From Pedobacter ginsengisoli (GTDB lineage Bacteria; Bacteroidota; Bacteroidia; Sphingobacteriales; Sphingobacteriaceae), in assembly GCF_002736205.1 (NCBI RefSeq), contig NZ_CP024091.1, positions 2,725,555 to 2,789,554 on the forward strand: DNA of 64,000 nucleotides. Reading direction: 5' to 3'. The notes under the pieces are model-generated. The model was not told where the DNA came from and searched no databases. It saw only the letters and a program-made list of their open reading frames with translations. Both the position numbers and the translations under genes were made by a program. This document shows, piece after piece, positions 27,226 through 35,287 of this stretch (positions are counted from its first letter, which is position 1; each line of letters opens with the position of its first letter).

Positions 27226-28587
27226 TTATATCTCTATAACAAAAGGATGATCACTTGTTGTAAGCTTAACAGCGCTTGTATTCCTTAAAAACTGAACTGC
27301 TTCTGTTCCTTTTGTAGGATCGTAAATTCTAACCAAAGGATACGTTTTGCCTAGTTTTATTTCTACTTCTTCTGAGCCCTTTGCTTTCTCTCCCCAAACT
27401 ACAAGTTCAAACTTGCCATTACTTTTTTGAAGCAGAAGCGTATGTACAGTTTCAGGCTGATCAATAATCTCAAAAGACATATTACGCAGATTAAATTTTG
27501 AAGACTTGTCTGCCAGGATTGTTGTTAAATTATGTAAATATATGGCCGATTTTCTTGGACTATAATCTGGCTTATAAAAACCAAAGGTCTGATTACCTGC
27601 TTCGTCTACTCTGTCTCTTAATAAATAAACAGCAGTATAACTCCAGTTCTGTTTAAATTGCGACAAATATAAATTCAGGTATAGTCGTGCTTGCTTCTCC
27701 TCATTTATTTCGTTACTAAGGGTTACACCTGTTTCGGTAGTAACCCGTGGCAATGTCAAAAGTTCATTCTCAGTATATCCCTGATATTTTTTTAGCCAGG
27801 TTTTACCATAATTACCATAAAGCCCGTCAACCTTACACAATGGTCCCGGATCAGCGGCATTCCAGGTCTGGTTGTCATACAAGCCAGGATGAGAAGGATG
27901 CGAAAAATAATTATGACATGTTGCAAAATCAGCATATTTTGTTCCATCAGGCATCAAAGTGCCAGCCCCCATAGGTATTTTAAGAAATTGTAAGCCTACA
28001 TTATCAGTTTGTGCCCCATTTTCGCAGAGGTCCCATACCGGATATTTTTTCAACATCGCGTCACTTTTAACTGCAGCGTATAAGTCCTTTTGTAATTGCG
28101 CTATTGGCAGCCAGGTTAAGTTTTTGCCTCCCGCTATCCCCTTGTACTTAAAACCCCAGTTATTTGGCTCGTTAGAACCTTCAAAAGCCAGCAGCGCTCC
28201 TACGGCATCAAGTTTCCTTGCACCTTTTAATAATCTTTCAATATCAGTTCCACCACTTAAAAGTCCATAACTAAACTTAACACCCGTTTCTTTATGAAGT
28301 TTAATAAAATCTGCATCCGGGATATCTCCTTCATAACCAGCCCGTATCCACCTAATCCCTGTATACTTCATCAGTTCAATAGTTTTATCTAAAGATTCTC
28401 CGCGTTTGGATATTGCAGAGTTTACACCAATGCTATTTAAAAAATCAATTGCTTTAACAGCTTTTTGCTCTCTAATTGGTTTTTGGGCTAAGGCTACTTT
28501 AACGCTTATTACCAGTACAAATAATACTAAGCAAAAACCTGCCGTTAATTCTATTAAAGCCCTGAAATTAGTTCTTTGTTTGCTCAT
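27226..28587 (-). CDS. Secreted glycoside hydrolase-like protein (clan GH-A type fold)
   Basis: 453 residues. A signal anchor or peptide covers about 14-35 (AGFCLVLFVLVISVKVALAQ). The rest looks like a GH-A (beta/alpha)8 barrel: FEGSNEPNNWG (Glu140, the classical Asn-Glu acid/base) and RVTTETGVTL (Glu285, nucleophile position), plus FATCHNYFSHP and LRDRVDEAGNQTFGFY. The last ~90 residues form a small beta domain (VHTLLLQKSNGKFELVVWGEK). The exact family cannot be fixed by eye. It precedes mprF by 71 bases on the same strand and may be read with it. Confidence 0.7.
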   Translation of the reverse strand: MSKQRTNFRALIELTAGFCLVLFVLVISVKVALAQKPIREQKAVKAIDFLNSIGVNSAISKRGESLDKTIELMKYTGIRWIRAGYEGDIPDADFIKLHKETGVKFSYGLLSGGTDIERLLKGARKLDAVGALLAFEGSNEPNNWGFKYKGIAGGKNLTWLPIAQLQKDLYAAVKSDAMLKKYPVWDLCENGAQTDNVGLQFLKIPMGAGTLMPDGTKYADFATCHNYFSHPSHPGLYDNQTWNAADPGPLCKVDGLYGNYGKTWLKKYQGYTENELLTLPRVTTETGVTLSNEINEEKQARLYLNLYLSQFKQNWSYTAVYLLRDRVDEAGNQTFGFYKPDYSPRKSAIYLHNLTTILADKSSKFNLRNMSFEIIDQPETVHTLLLQKSNGKFELVVWGEKAKGSEEVEIKLGKTYPLVRIYDPTKGTEAVQFLRNTSAVKLTTSDHPFVIEI

Positions 28588-28682
28588 TAAAATAGACGTA
28601 TAAATAATTCAAAATGTGTGGTTAACAATAAAGATGCGATAAAACCTTATGCAATTCAAATCCTTCACAAGATTAGCTTTTC

Positions 28683-28727
28683 TTCACACCTTCTACACAC
28701 CTCCTTCACACCAAATACACAAACAGG
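28683..28727. repeat. Left arm of a long host hairpin split by the IS
   Basis: TTCACAC-TTCTACACAC-TCCTTCACA units run up to the left IS end. They are the inverted match of 30410-30443 with two single-base differences and one ~11-base insertion (CCAAATACACA region). Before insertion the arms would have formed a hairpin of about 34 bp, probably the transcript end of the copper/DUF6265 operon. Confidence 0.6.
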
Positions 28728-30409
28728 TACGTGGCTGTTGCAGAAGACTTATAATTTTGAGCATATTCGTTTTTATATGATGAATTGTAGTTTATAGGCT
28801 AATTAATTCAGGCTTATGACAAATGCTTGATCTGGAGCATTATCTAGTTTATATTGATGACTCTTTGCTTTTTGTACATACTTAAAGAGGTTATCTGAGG
28901 CTTTCCTTACTCTGAATTTCATGTATTTCTTAAGATTGAAAGCTATTGCAGACATCAACATGACTTTATGTGCACCGGGTTTTCCTATTACACCAATTTT
29001 ATTCAAGCCGTAGTAATGAACAAGACTTCCAAATACTGGCTCCAGGGTGCTTTGAGGTAATCGTTTCATTTGCTTACCTCTTTTGCTATGCTGCTGACTA
29101 TATGCTCTTTGATACTCTTCTCCATAGGCTGATCTGTTGATTTTTTTCGAGTTGCTATTTGGGATGCAGTCAGTCTTTAAAGGACAGTTTTTACAGTCCT
29201 TGTGAGCTGACCGGTAATTCTTCAATAAACTACCGTCTTGAGATTTATTAAACCTTTTAAAAGGTATTGATTTGCCCATTGTACAAGTATACTGATCCTT
29301 TTCTTTGTCATAAGGGAATCCTTCTATTTCTGGTTTGTACCTGCCAAAAACAGGTATCCATGCGGTAATATTTCTTTGCGCTAAACAATGATAGTTAAAC
29401 CCATTAGAATACCCCGTGTCTGCTAACAGGTTCTCTAACATCAGTTCATTTTTCTGCAGACGGTGCTGTATCTTATTGGTTAATCCAGGTAAATATTGGC
29501 TATCACGACCATCCGCAAAATCAGCTTGTACATGGCTAATGATTCCCTGTGCTGTATCTACAGCCATGCTGCAGTGATAATTTAGCTTTCTTGCTTTACC
29601 TGGTTTAACTGAAATACGGGCGTGGGGATCATGAGGGTTATAGTGTGTTTTATTACTAACTAGTTGAGCCTGTTTATTGGAAGCGCCCATAGGTTTCACT
29701 TCGCTATTGCGTATTTTCTGCTGCTGCCTTTCCACTGGTTTTAACTGATGTTCTGGAGCAGTGATATGTTGCTCTTTAATCGGTTTATTGTTTCTTTTAT
29801 CTTCACTATTCTCTGAATCTGCTTTCTTAAGATAACTTCCAACTGATTCAACAGGAACTTTTAAGGCCAGGGATTCCATTGATGCATTAGCTTTAACTGG
29901 TGCTGAGTCTATTGCCTGAGTATGCCCAGACACCAACCCTGCCACTACACATAGACTACACACCTTATTGAACAGGGTCTCAAATAAAGAGATGGGATAT
30001 AATTGTCTACTGAGACTAATGGTGGAGTGCCAAGGTAGCTCCTGATCTATGTCATATCCTAAAAAATAAAGTATATCCATTCGCATAGCGCAATGCTCAA
30101 CCAGCTTCCGGTCTGATGTGATATTCTCTAGATAACCTGTTAGCATCAGTTTAAAGAAAAATACAGGATCAATAGACGGGTTTCATGTATTTCCGTATAG
30201 AAATTTAGTGTCTTTATATAGAAAACTAAGATCAATTGTTTCTAGAAGCCTACGATAAAAGTTCTCCTGGGGAACATGGTTTGATAATTGGAAATTAGTA
30301 AACAACTTTTCATTATAACCCTTTTTGCCTTGCATGGCTTTAATATACCCAATCTAAAAAATAATTGGAAATAATTAGAAATGTTTTATTGTTCTGCAAC
30401 AGCCACGTA
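28728..30409 (-). mobile_element. IS1182-family insertion sequence, about 1.68 kb
   Basis: Ends are an 18-bp perfect inverted repeat, TACGTGGCTGTTGCAGAA at 28728-28745 and its complement at 30392-30409. Inside is one transposase gene on the minus strand with an in-frame stop. Size and transposase type fit IS1182. No direct target duplication is evident; instead the flanks are inverted copies of each other, so the element lies in the loop of a palindrome. Confidence 0.88.
28803..30335 (-). pseudogene. IS1182-family transposase with one nonsense codon
   Basis: Starting at ATG 30335 (MQGKKGYNEKLFTNFQL) the frame is 510 codons long but has a TGA at codon 51 (30183-30185). The frame is otherwise continuous into the 447-residue downstream part starting MLTGYLENI. 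Upstream reads KFLYGNT-stop-NPSIDPVFFFKLML, where a Gly (GGA) is expected, so a single G-to-T change explains it. Downstream has the DDE-type core: GHTQAIDSAPVKA, LADTGYSNGFNYH, and the C-terminal YGLNKIGVIGKPGAHKVMLMSAIAFNLKK. A restart at codon 64 would lack the N-terminal domain. Confidence 0.88.
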
Positions 30410-30443
30410 ACTGTTTGTGAAGGATGTGTGTAGAATGTGTGAA
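30410..30443. repeat. Right arm of the long host hairpin split by the IS
   Basis: Inverted counterpart of 28683-28727 directly outside the right IS end (begins CTGTTTGTGAAGGATGTG). It lies about 50 bases past the DUF6265 stop codon, a terminator position. Confidence 0.6.
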
Positions 30444-30494
30444 CTATGTGAGGGCTTGGTATAGAGAATTAAAGAAGATGTTCCTTTTGTTATA

Positions 30495-30956
30495 TCATGG
30501 TTTTTTAATAAAAATAAAATCAACACTATGTCCATCACCAGATATTGTAGCATATATTTTTTTATCTTTTAGCGTATAAGCTATTTTTTTGGGAAAGTCG
30601 TGTTCTGGGTTTTCGCAAACAAATCCACTATTGGAAATGGACGTTAGTTTAAAGAAGGTAGGATTTGGATCGCCTTTTGCAATTGCGGTAAAGAAAATAT
30701 CGTTCCCTTTGGTCAACAATTCCATCTTTTCAAAGAACACTGTATCGGTGCCTTTAATGGTTACCCCCTCACCCACTAATTTTGAAGGAGATATTACTTT
30801 CCAGCTTTCATAGCCTTTATGCCCGGGTTTACCATTGGTACGAATCCAATCGCCAGACAGCCATTTTAATTTTTGAAAATCCTGCTTAGATTTTTGCTGA
30901 CCGTAAACTCCAATTTTAAGTAAAATCAGTAGGGTGAGGAGAATTATTTTTTTCAT
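30495..30956 (-). CDS. DUF6265 family secreted protein
   Basis: 153 residues with a signal peptide (about 1-19, YGQQ). The body has LKWLSGDWIRTNG near the start, a mid-region YESWKVISPSKLVGEG, and the highly conserved FVCENPEHDFPKKIAYTL near the end, which I associate with DUF6265 (lipocalin-like small barrel). No known activity. It is the last gene of the copper-efflux cluster, 38 bases after the DUF3347 gene, and may be co-transcribed. Confidence 0.8.
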   Translation of the reverse strand: MKKIILLTLLILLKIGVYGQQKSKQDFQKLKWLSGDWIRTNGKPGHKGYESWKVISPSKLVGEGVTIKGTDTVFFEKMELLTKGNDIFFTAIAKGDPNPTFFKLTSISNSGFVCENPEHDFPKKIAYTLKDKKIYATISGDGHSVDFIFIKKP

Positions 30957-30994
30957 TTTAAGATAGTTTCTATAAATATAGAGATTTTCAAATC

Positions 30995-31558
30995 TTAGTT
31001 TATAGTTTCTTTTACATCACCACAGGTAAGCATATTTTCGCCAAAATAAGGGTTCTTTATTTCCTTTTGGCTACTTAACCACGATGCACCTTTATCATTT
31101 AAGGCCATTGGGCAATAATCTACATACAACTCACCAGAGCTTAGGCCAGATGCTTTTACTCTTTCAATAAAGTTTGTACTCAATTCGGCAAATGCAATTC
31201 TTTGTGCATCAATATCAGTGGCAGATCCTATTTTAGCTACAATTGTTGCTAAAGAAGTTCCGTTACTTAATTCTTTTGAGCCTAGTTCAATTGCATTAGC
31301 AGCTACCTTTGCCTCAGCCACATCTCCTTTAACAAGCGCGTTGGTTAAGTGAACATAATGCTGATAAACTGCGTTTAATTTATCGTCTTTTAAACTTACT
31401 GTGGCGCTACTCTTTTCTGTAGGTGCAGCATGTCCCTCGCCTGCTGCATGGTTATGACCATCGTGTGCATCAGCATTTGCGTTTTTTTGCGAGTTGCCAC
31501 AGGCAGCAAGTAAGGTTACTGCTGCCAAAGTAATAATGAAATTAGTTACTGTTTTCAT
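30995..31558 (-). CDS. DUF3347 lipoprotein of the copper-efflux cluster
   Basis: 187 residues. Lipobox LLAACG with Cys20; then a His-rich linker (DAHDGHNHAAGEGHAAP) able to bind metal ions. The DUF3347 helical domain follows: LNAVYQHYVHLTNALVKGD, AAKVAANAIELGSKEL-type helices, and the conserved LYVDYCPMALNDKGASWLSSQKEIKNPYFGENMLTCGDVKETI. That domain is commonly found next to CusB-like genes, and its YCPMA and C residues may bind Cu(I). It lies 32 bases after the first CusB-like adaptor. Likely a periplasmic-side metal-handling protein; mechanism unknown. Confidence 0.85.
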   Translation of the reverse strand: MKTVTNFIITLAAVTLLAACGNSQKNANADAHDGHNHAAGEGHAAPTEKSSATVSLKDDKLNAVYQHYVHLTNALVKGDVAEAKVAANAIELGSKELSNGTSLATIVAKIGSATDIDAQRIAFAELSTNFIERVKASGLSSGELYVDYCPMALNDKGASWLSSQKEIKNPYFGENMLTCGDVKETIN

Positions 31559-31590
31559 TTTCTTCTTTTTTAATTATTGTGTGTTTATTA

Positions 31591-32814
31591 CTATTTTATT
31601 TTAAGCCCTTCAATTGGATTTTTACCTTTTTTAAGGATGTACTCGCTATATAAAAGGTAAGCCCCGGTTACAACAACCTGATCTCCGTTTTTTAAACCTT
31701 CAGAAATCTCTACTTCATTGTTATTCTCTTGTCCGGTTTTTACTAATCGTGGTTCAAAGTGGTCTTTACCATTTTTAACCCACACATGCATTCCTTTACC
31801 ATCCCTAACTACAGCATCAACCGGTAAAGTCAACACGTTACTTTTACTTGCCGATGGTAAAAAAACATTTGCCTGCAGGCCCGGCTGCCATTGCTGCCGT
31901 GGGTTTGCAATGCTTCCTCTGATTTGGGTAAGCTGTGTTCCAGCCTGAAGTGACGGCGTAATAAAGCTAATGGTCATTTCCTTTGGCTGATCTTCCCATC
32001 CGGCAATAACTACTTTAACCTTCTGCCCTATTTTAATATTCTTGGCCTCGTTTGGATAAACATCAGCCTCAACCCATAACTGACCATATCCTTCCAGTCT
32101 TAAAATCGGGCTACCTTCTGTTACATATTGGCCTTGTGTTACTGATAATTCGGCAACTACTCCACCTTCTGGCGCATAGAATACCACATATGGATCTTTT
32201 TTCTGAGTTTTAACAAGCTGTTGGATCTGACTTTCAGATTGCCCATACAATTGCAATTTTTGTTTTGCAGCGGCTACAATCTGTCGTTCTATTTTATCGC
32301 CCTGGAATTGTTTTTCCTGGGCTATAGCCATCAGGTATTCTTGTTGAAGCGTAGCCAATTGCTCTGAGTAAAGTTTGTATAGAGGTTGTCCTTTACCAAC
32401 TTTAGCTCCGGTTTCTCTGATATACAATTGCTCAATTCTACCGGCAATTCTGCTCGATATATAGCTGCTTTGCTCTGGGTTTACAGTAAGTCTGCCATTA
32501 AGCTGTTTAGCTCCTGAAAGGTTACCTTCGCCAATTACTAAGGTAGTAATATTAGCCAGGGCCTGTCGCTTCTCATCTATTTTAAGGGCTTTTTCATTAC
32601 TGTTTTTTTCAAACGGCACCAGATCCATTCCACAGATCGGGCAGGTACCCATCTCGTTTTTTATTATCTGTGGGTGCATAGGGCAGGTAAACGTTTGCTG
32701 TTTTACCGCACCCACTTTCCCTTTCGATTTATCCTCGCTACTGCAGGCAGCAACAAATACCGACGGAACCAAAGCCAGCAGGGCAAACTTTTTTATAAAT
32801 ACTTTCCGTTCCAT
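31591..32814 (-). CDS. cusB: CusB-like RND adaptor with heavy-metal-binding CPMHP domain
   Basis: 407 residues. A lipoprotein-type signal (FVAACS, Cys24) is followed by a heavy-metal-binding domain (about 41-66, TFTCPMHPQIIKN ... GTCPICGMDLVP), then the membrane-fusion barrel-sandwich (SSRIAGRIEQLYIRETGAKVGKGQPLYKLYS), alpha hairpin, beta-barrel (GQLWVEADVYPNEAKNIKIG) and a membrane-proximal domain. It links the CusA pump to the CusC channel and may receive Cu(I)/Ag(I). Three bases after the second adaptor gene. Function as copper rather than another metal is inferred from the CPMHP motif and neighbours. Confidence 0.9.
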   Translation of the reverse strand: MERKVFIKKFALLALVPSVFVAACSSEDKSKGKVGAVKQQTFTCPMHPQIIKNEMGTCPICGMDLVPFEKNSNEKALKIDEKRQALANITTLVIGEGNLSGAKQLNGRLTVNPEQSSYISSRIAGRIEQLYIRETGAKVGKGQPLYKLYSEQLATLQQEYLMAIAQEKQFQGDKIERQIVAAAKQKLQLYGQSESQIQQLVKTQKKDPYVVFYAPEGGVVAELSVTQGQYVTEGSPILRLEGYGQLWVEADVYPNEAKNIKIGQKVKVVIAGWEDQPKEMTISFITPSLQAGTQLTQIRGSIANPRQQWQPGLQANVFLPSASKSNVLTLPVDAVVRDGKGMHVWVKNGKDHFEPRLVKTGQENNNEVEISEGLKNGDQVVVTGAYLLYSEYILKKGKNPIEGLKIK

Positions 32815-32817
32815 AAC

Positions 32818-34059
32818 TTAATTTCTTTTGTTTTCAGTCATTTTTATGAAGCTTTCGCTATCTACCAGATAAGCTGCATTTTTACTTACCTCCCAGTTCC
32901 TGATGTCTTCTTTAATCTGTATCATTCCGGATATGGTAACCCCCGATTTTACAACTTTAGGGATAACAACATTACCTCCCTTTTTAAACACCACTGTTTT
33001 ATTACCAAGAGATACCGCAGCTGATTCTGGCAACCACCAGGATGCCTCAAGTAATACAGGAATTCTGGCAGTTAGTAGCTCACCTACCCTAAAGTTTGGT
33101 TTATTAAGATAAGTGCGGGCAATGGTAAAGTTCACTCCATCTTTAAAAACTGGCTGTATCATACCTATACCGGCATTCTGAATGGTACTTTTATCAGCGG
33201 TTTTATAGAATAAAAACTTGTCTCCCTTTTTAATCAGCGACGCCAGGGCAGGCTTTAAGGAAAATTCAGCAATCAGCTGATTGGCATTGTAGATGGTAAA
33301 AAGCGATTGTCCGGCGCTTACATATTGCCCGACACGCAAAAGCACAGGAGAATTTACCGGAACAGCACTTACAGGAGCTGCTGCCGATGGGCTCCCTCCG
33401 CCTCCCATATTATCCATTCCGTCTCCACCAGATGATGCTGTCGATGCCCTTGCACTAGCAACAGGTGCCGGTGCTGCAGATTTTTCGAGGATGTATCCAT
33501 CTGCATTGCTGTATATCGGAATACGGTAATTTACCTTTCCTGTTTTTAAGAGCTGATTGATGCTGGCAGCACTCATCCCCAGTAACATTAAGCGTTGCTT
33601 TGCTCCCTGCAACATGGTCTGATCAGTTCCTGTACCTTTCAGGAATAGCAATTCCTGCTGTGCAGCCGCCAAATCCGGAGAGTAAACCTCCATTATCAGT
33701 TGTCCTTTTTTAACTGGCTGATAATTGTATTTGATTAGCAAACGCTCTATTCTTCCACTCACTCTGCTGGCAATACTGCTCTGATTTCTTGTATCGTAAT
33801 TAATGATACCTTGAGCCTCTTCCGTAAATATTTTAGTACCATATTCGGCCTTAATTACAGGTAGTGTAGATACTACCTGCTCGTTTGAAGGCTTCAACAA
33901 GTGAGAAAGATTACTGTCAATTTTTACCACACCCGGATCATCGTGATTGGTATGTTTATTGTTTTTAGCACTGTTGCAAGCGCTAATTGCCAATAAGCCG
34001 ATCAGGGCAAGTGCAACCAGTCTGTAGGTTTGCAGCTTAGCGATATAATTCTTTCTCAT
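32818..34059 (-). CDS. Second CusB-like RND periplasmic adaptor
   Basis: 413 residues. Lipobox LLAISACN with Cys28. It has the barrel-sandwich motif SSIASRVSGRIERLLIKYNYQPVKKGQLIMEVYSPDL, a long Gly/Ser/Ala-rich insertion (about 195-225, SSGGDGMDNMGGGGSPSAAAP) and VLLRVGQYVSAGQSLFTIYNANQL. The insertion carries Met residues (GMDNMG) but no CPMHP domain. Two adaptors in one operon suggest a mixed adaptor ring or a division of labour. It overlaps the 3' end of the CusC-like gene by 23 bases. Confidence 0.88.
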   Translation of the reverse strand: MRKNYIAKLQTYRLVALALIGLLAISACNSAKNNKHTNHDDPGVVKIDSNLSHLLKPSNEQVVSTLPVIKAEYGTKIFTEEAQGIINYDTRNQSSIASRVSGRIERLLIKYNYQPVKKGQLIMEVYSPDLAAAQQELLFLKGTGTDQTMLQGAKQRLMLLGMSAASINQLLKTGKVNYRIPIYSNADGYILEKSAAPAPVASARASTASSGGDGMDNMGGGGSPSAAAPVSAVPVNSPVLLRVGQYVSAGQSLFTIYNANQLIAEFSLKPALASLIKKGDKFLFYKTADKSTIQNAGIGMIQPVFKDGVNFTIARTYLNKPNFRVGELLTARIPVLLEASWWLPESAAVSLGNKTVVFKKGGNVVIPKVVKSGVTISGMIQIKEDIRNWEVSKNAAYLVDSESFIKMTENKRN

Positions 34060-35287
34060 AATCGGCTATCATTAAATAAAGTTTCAATTTCTCATCTAAA
34101 ACACTGGTCTGCATCATGGTAAGTGCTTCCCACGAATCAATTACCTCTGGCAGTTCCATCTTATTCTCACGGTAGTTTAAAAAGTTAACATCCAGCGATT
34201 TTTGCAGTGTTGGAATAATCTTAGTTTCCATAGCATCAATACGCTTTTGCATAGACTGGATTTCGAACTGCATACCATAGAGCATCCCTTGTGTTTCCTG
34301 TAGCATAGCGGCCTTCTCTTTGCCCATTGCCTGTACTTCATATTCCATGCCCTTCACTTCTGATTTGTACATTTTTGAAGACCATGGGGCAATAGGAATG
34401 CTTACCATACCCATTACACTGAAAGCTTTAGGCATCATCTTGGTTAAGGGCGACATATGATCGAACCGCAGCTTAAAATCGGGCTTGCTTTGCTTTTTCA
34501 TTGCTTCGATATTTAGTTGCATAGATTGGATATTATAATCCATCTTCTTGATATCGTTTCTGGCCATGGCCAGGCTTCCTGTATCAATAGCATTTGCCTG
34601 TACAAACTTTGGCTGATAATTGGTATCAATAGCTATATCTGCATTTCCGGGCTGGTTCATTAAACTATTTAACCATGCTTTTGATTTAGCAATATCCCCT
34701 TCCTGCATACGGATCATATTTCTGTTTTCTTCCAGTTTTGCAGTGGTTTTATATACGCTACCCAATTTCGATTGATTAAAGGGATACCTGATCTCTTCAA
34801 TCTTCTTCATGGTTTGCATGATTTTTTCATTTTGCTTAAGCACCTCTATTTTCTGAGCTGCAACCAGCCAACCGAAATATAATCGCTTTGCCTGTGTTTT
34901 ATATTCATTTAAGGTAATGCCGCGGGTTTCATTCTCTGCCTTACCTTTCGATTCGATATAACGCTTGTTGGCATTTAATTTAGACAGGTTTGGAATATCC
35001 TGTTCCAGCTGCACCATTATAGATCCTTTATCCCTGTCGTCCATAAGTTCCTGACCCGGATAAGGGGTCATAAAAGTACCCACACCTATCATTGGCGCCA
35101 TCCAGGCTGTAGCCGCTTTGGCGGTATGTTTATAGCTCTCGGCTTTTAAGCCATACGATTGCAGTAAAAGATTATTTTTATCTATACGGTACAAAATCGT
35201 ATCCAACGATAGCACCTGTTTTTGCTGGGCTGCAGTGTAAAAGGGCAGCAACAACAATACCCATGTTAATTTTTTAATGATGTACAT
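34037..35287 (-). CDS. CusC/TolC-like outer-membrane efflux channel
   Basis: About 416 residues from the preferred start MYIIKKLTWVLLLLPF, which gives a clean signal peptide (to TAAQQ); the longest frame starts at 35308, inside the cusA end. It has two repeated coiled-coil halves with IRYPFNQSKLGSVYKTTAKLEENRNMIRMQEGDIAKSK and MKMEL-type end motifs. It is Met-rich (MEYEVQAMGKEKAAMLQETQGMLYGMQFEIQSMQKRIDAMETK), consistent with copper transport. Forms the exit duct for the CusA pump. Overlaps cusA by 14 bases and the second adaptor by 23, so translation is probably coupled. Confidence 0.88.
   Translation of the reverse strand: MYIIKKLTWVLLLLPFYTAAQQKQVLSLDTILYRIDKNNLLLQSYGLKAESYKHTAKAATAWMAPMIGVGTFMTPYPGQELMDDRDKGSIMVQLEQDIPNLSKLNANKRYIESKGKAENETRGITLNEYKTQAKRLYFGWLVAAQKIEVLKQNEKIMQTMKKIEEIRYPFNQSKLGSVYKTTAKLEENRNMIRMQEGDIAKSKAWLNSLMNQPGNADIAIDTNYQPKFVQANAIDTGSLAMARNDIKKMDYNIQSMQLNIEAMKKQSKPDFKLRFDHMSPLTKMMPKAFSVMGMVSIPIAPWSSKMYKSEVKGMEYEVQAMGKEKAAMLQETQGMLYGMQFEIQSMQKRIDAMETKIIPTLQKSLDVNFLNYRENKMELPEVIDSWEALTMMQTSVLDEKLKLYLMIADYEKELYR

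Noticed and set aside
28683..28740. CACAC-rich stretch as a CRISPR or microsatellite array
   Set aside because: Units are of uneven length and there are no spacers; it is explained as the arm of an inverted repeat.
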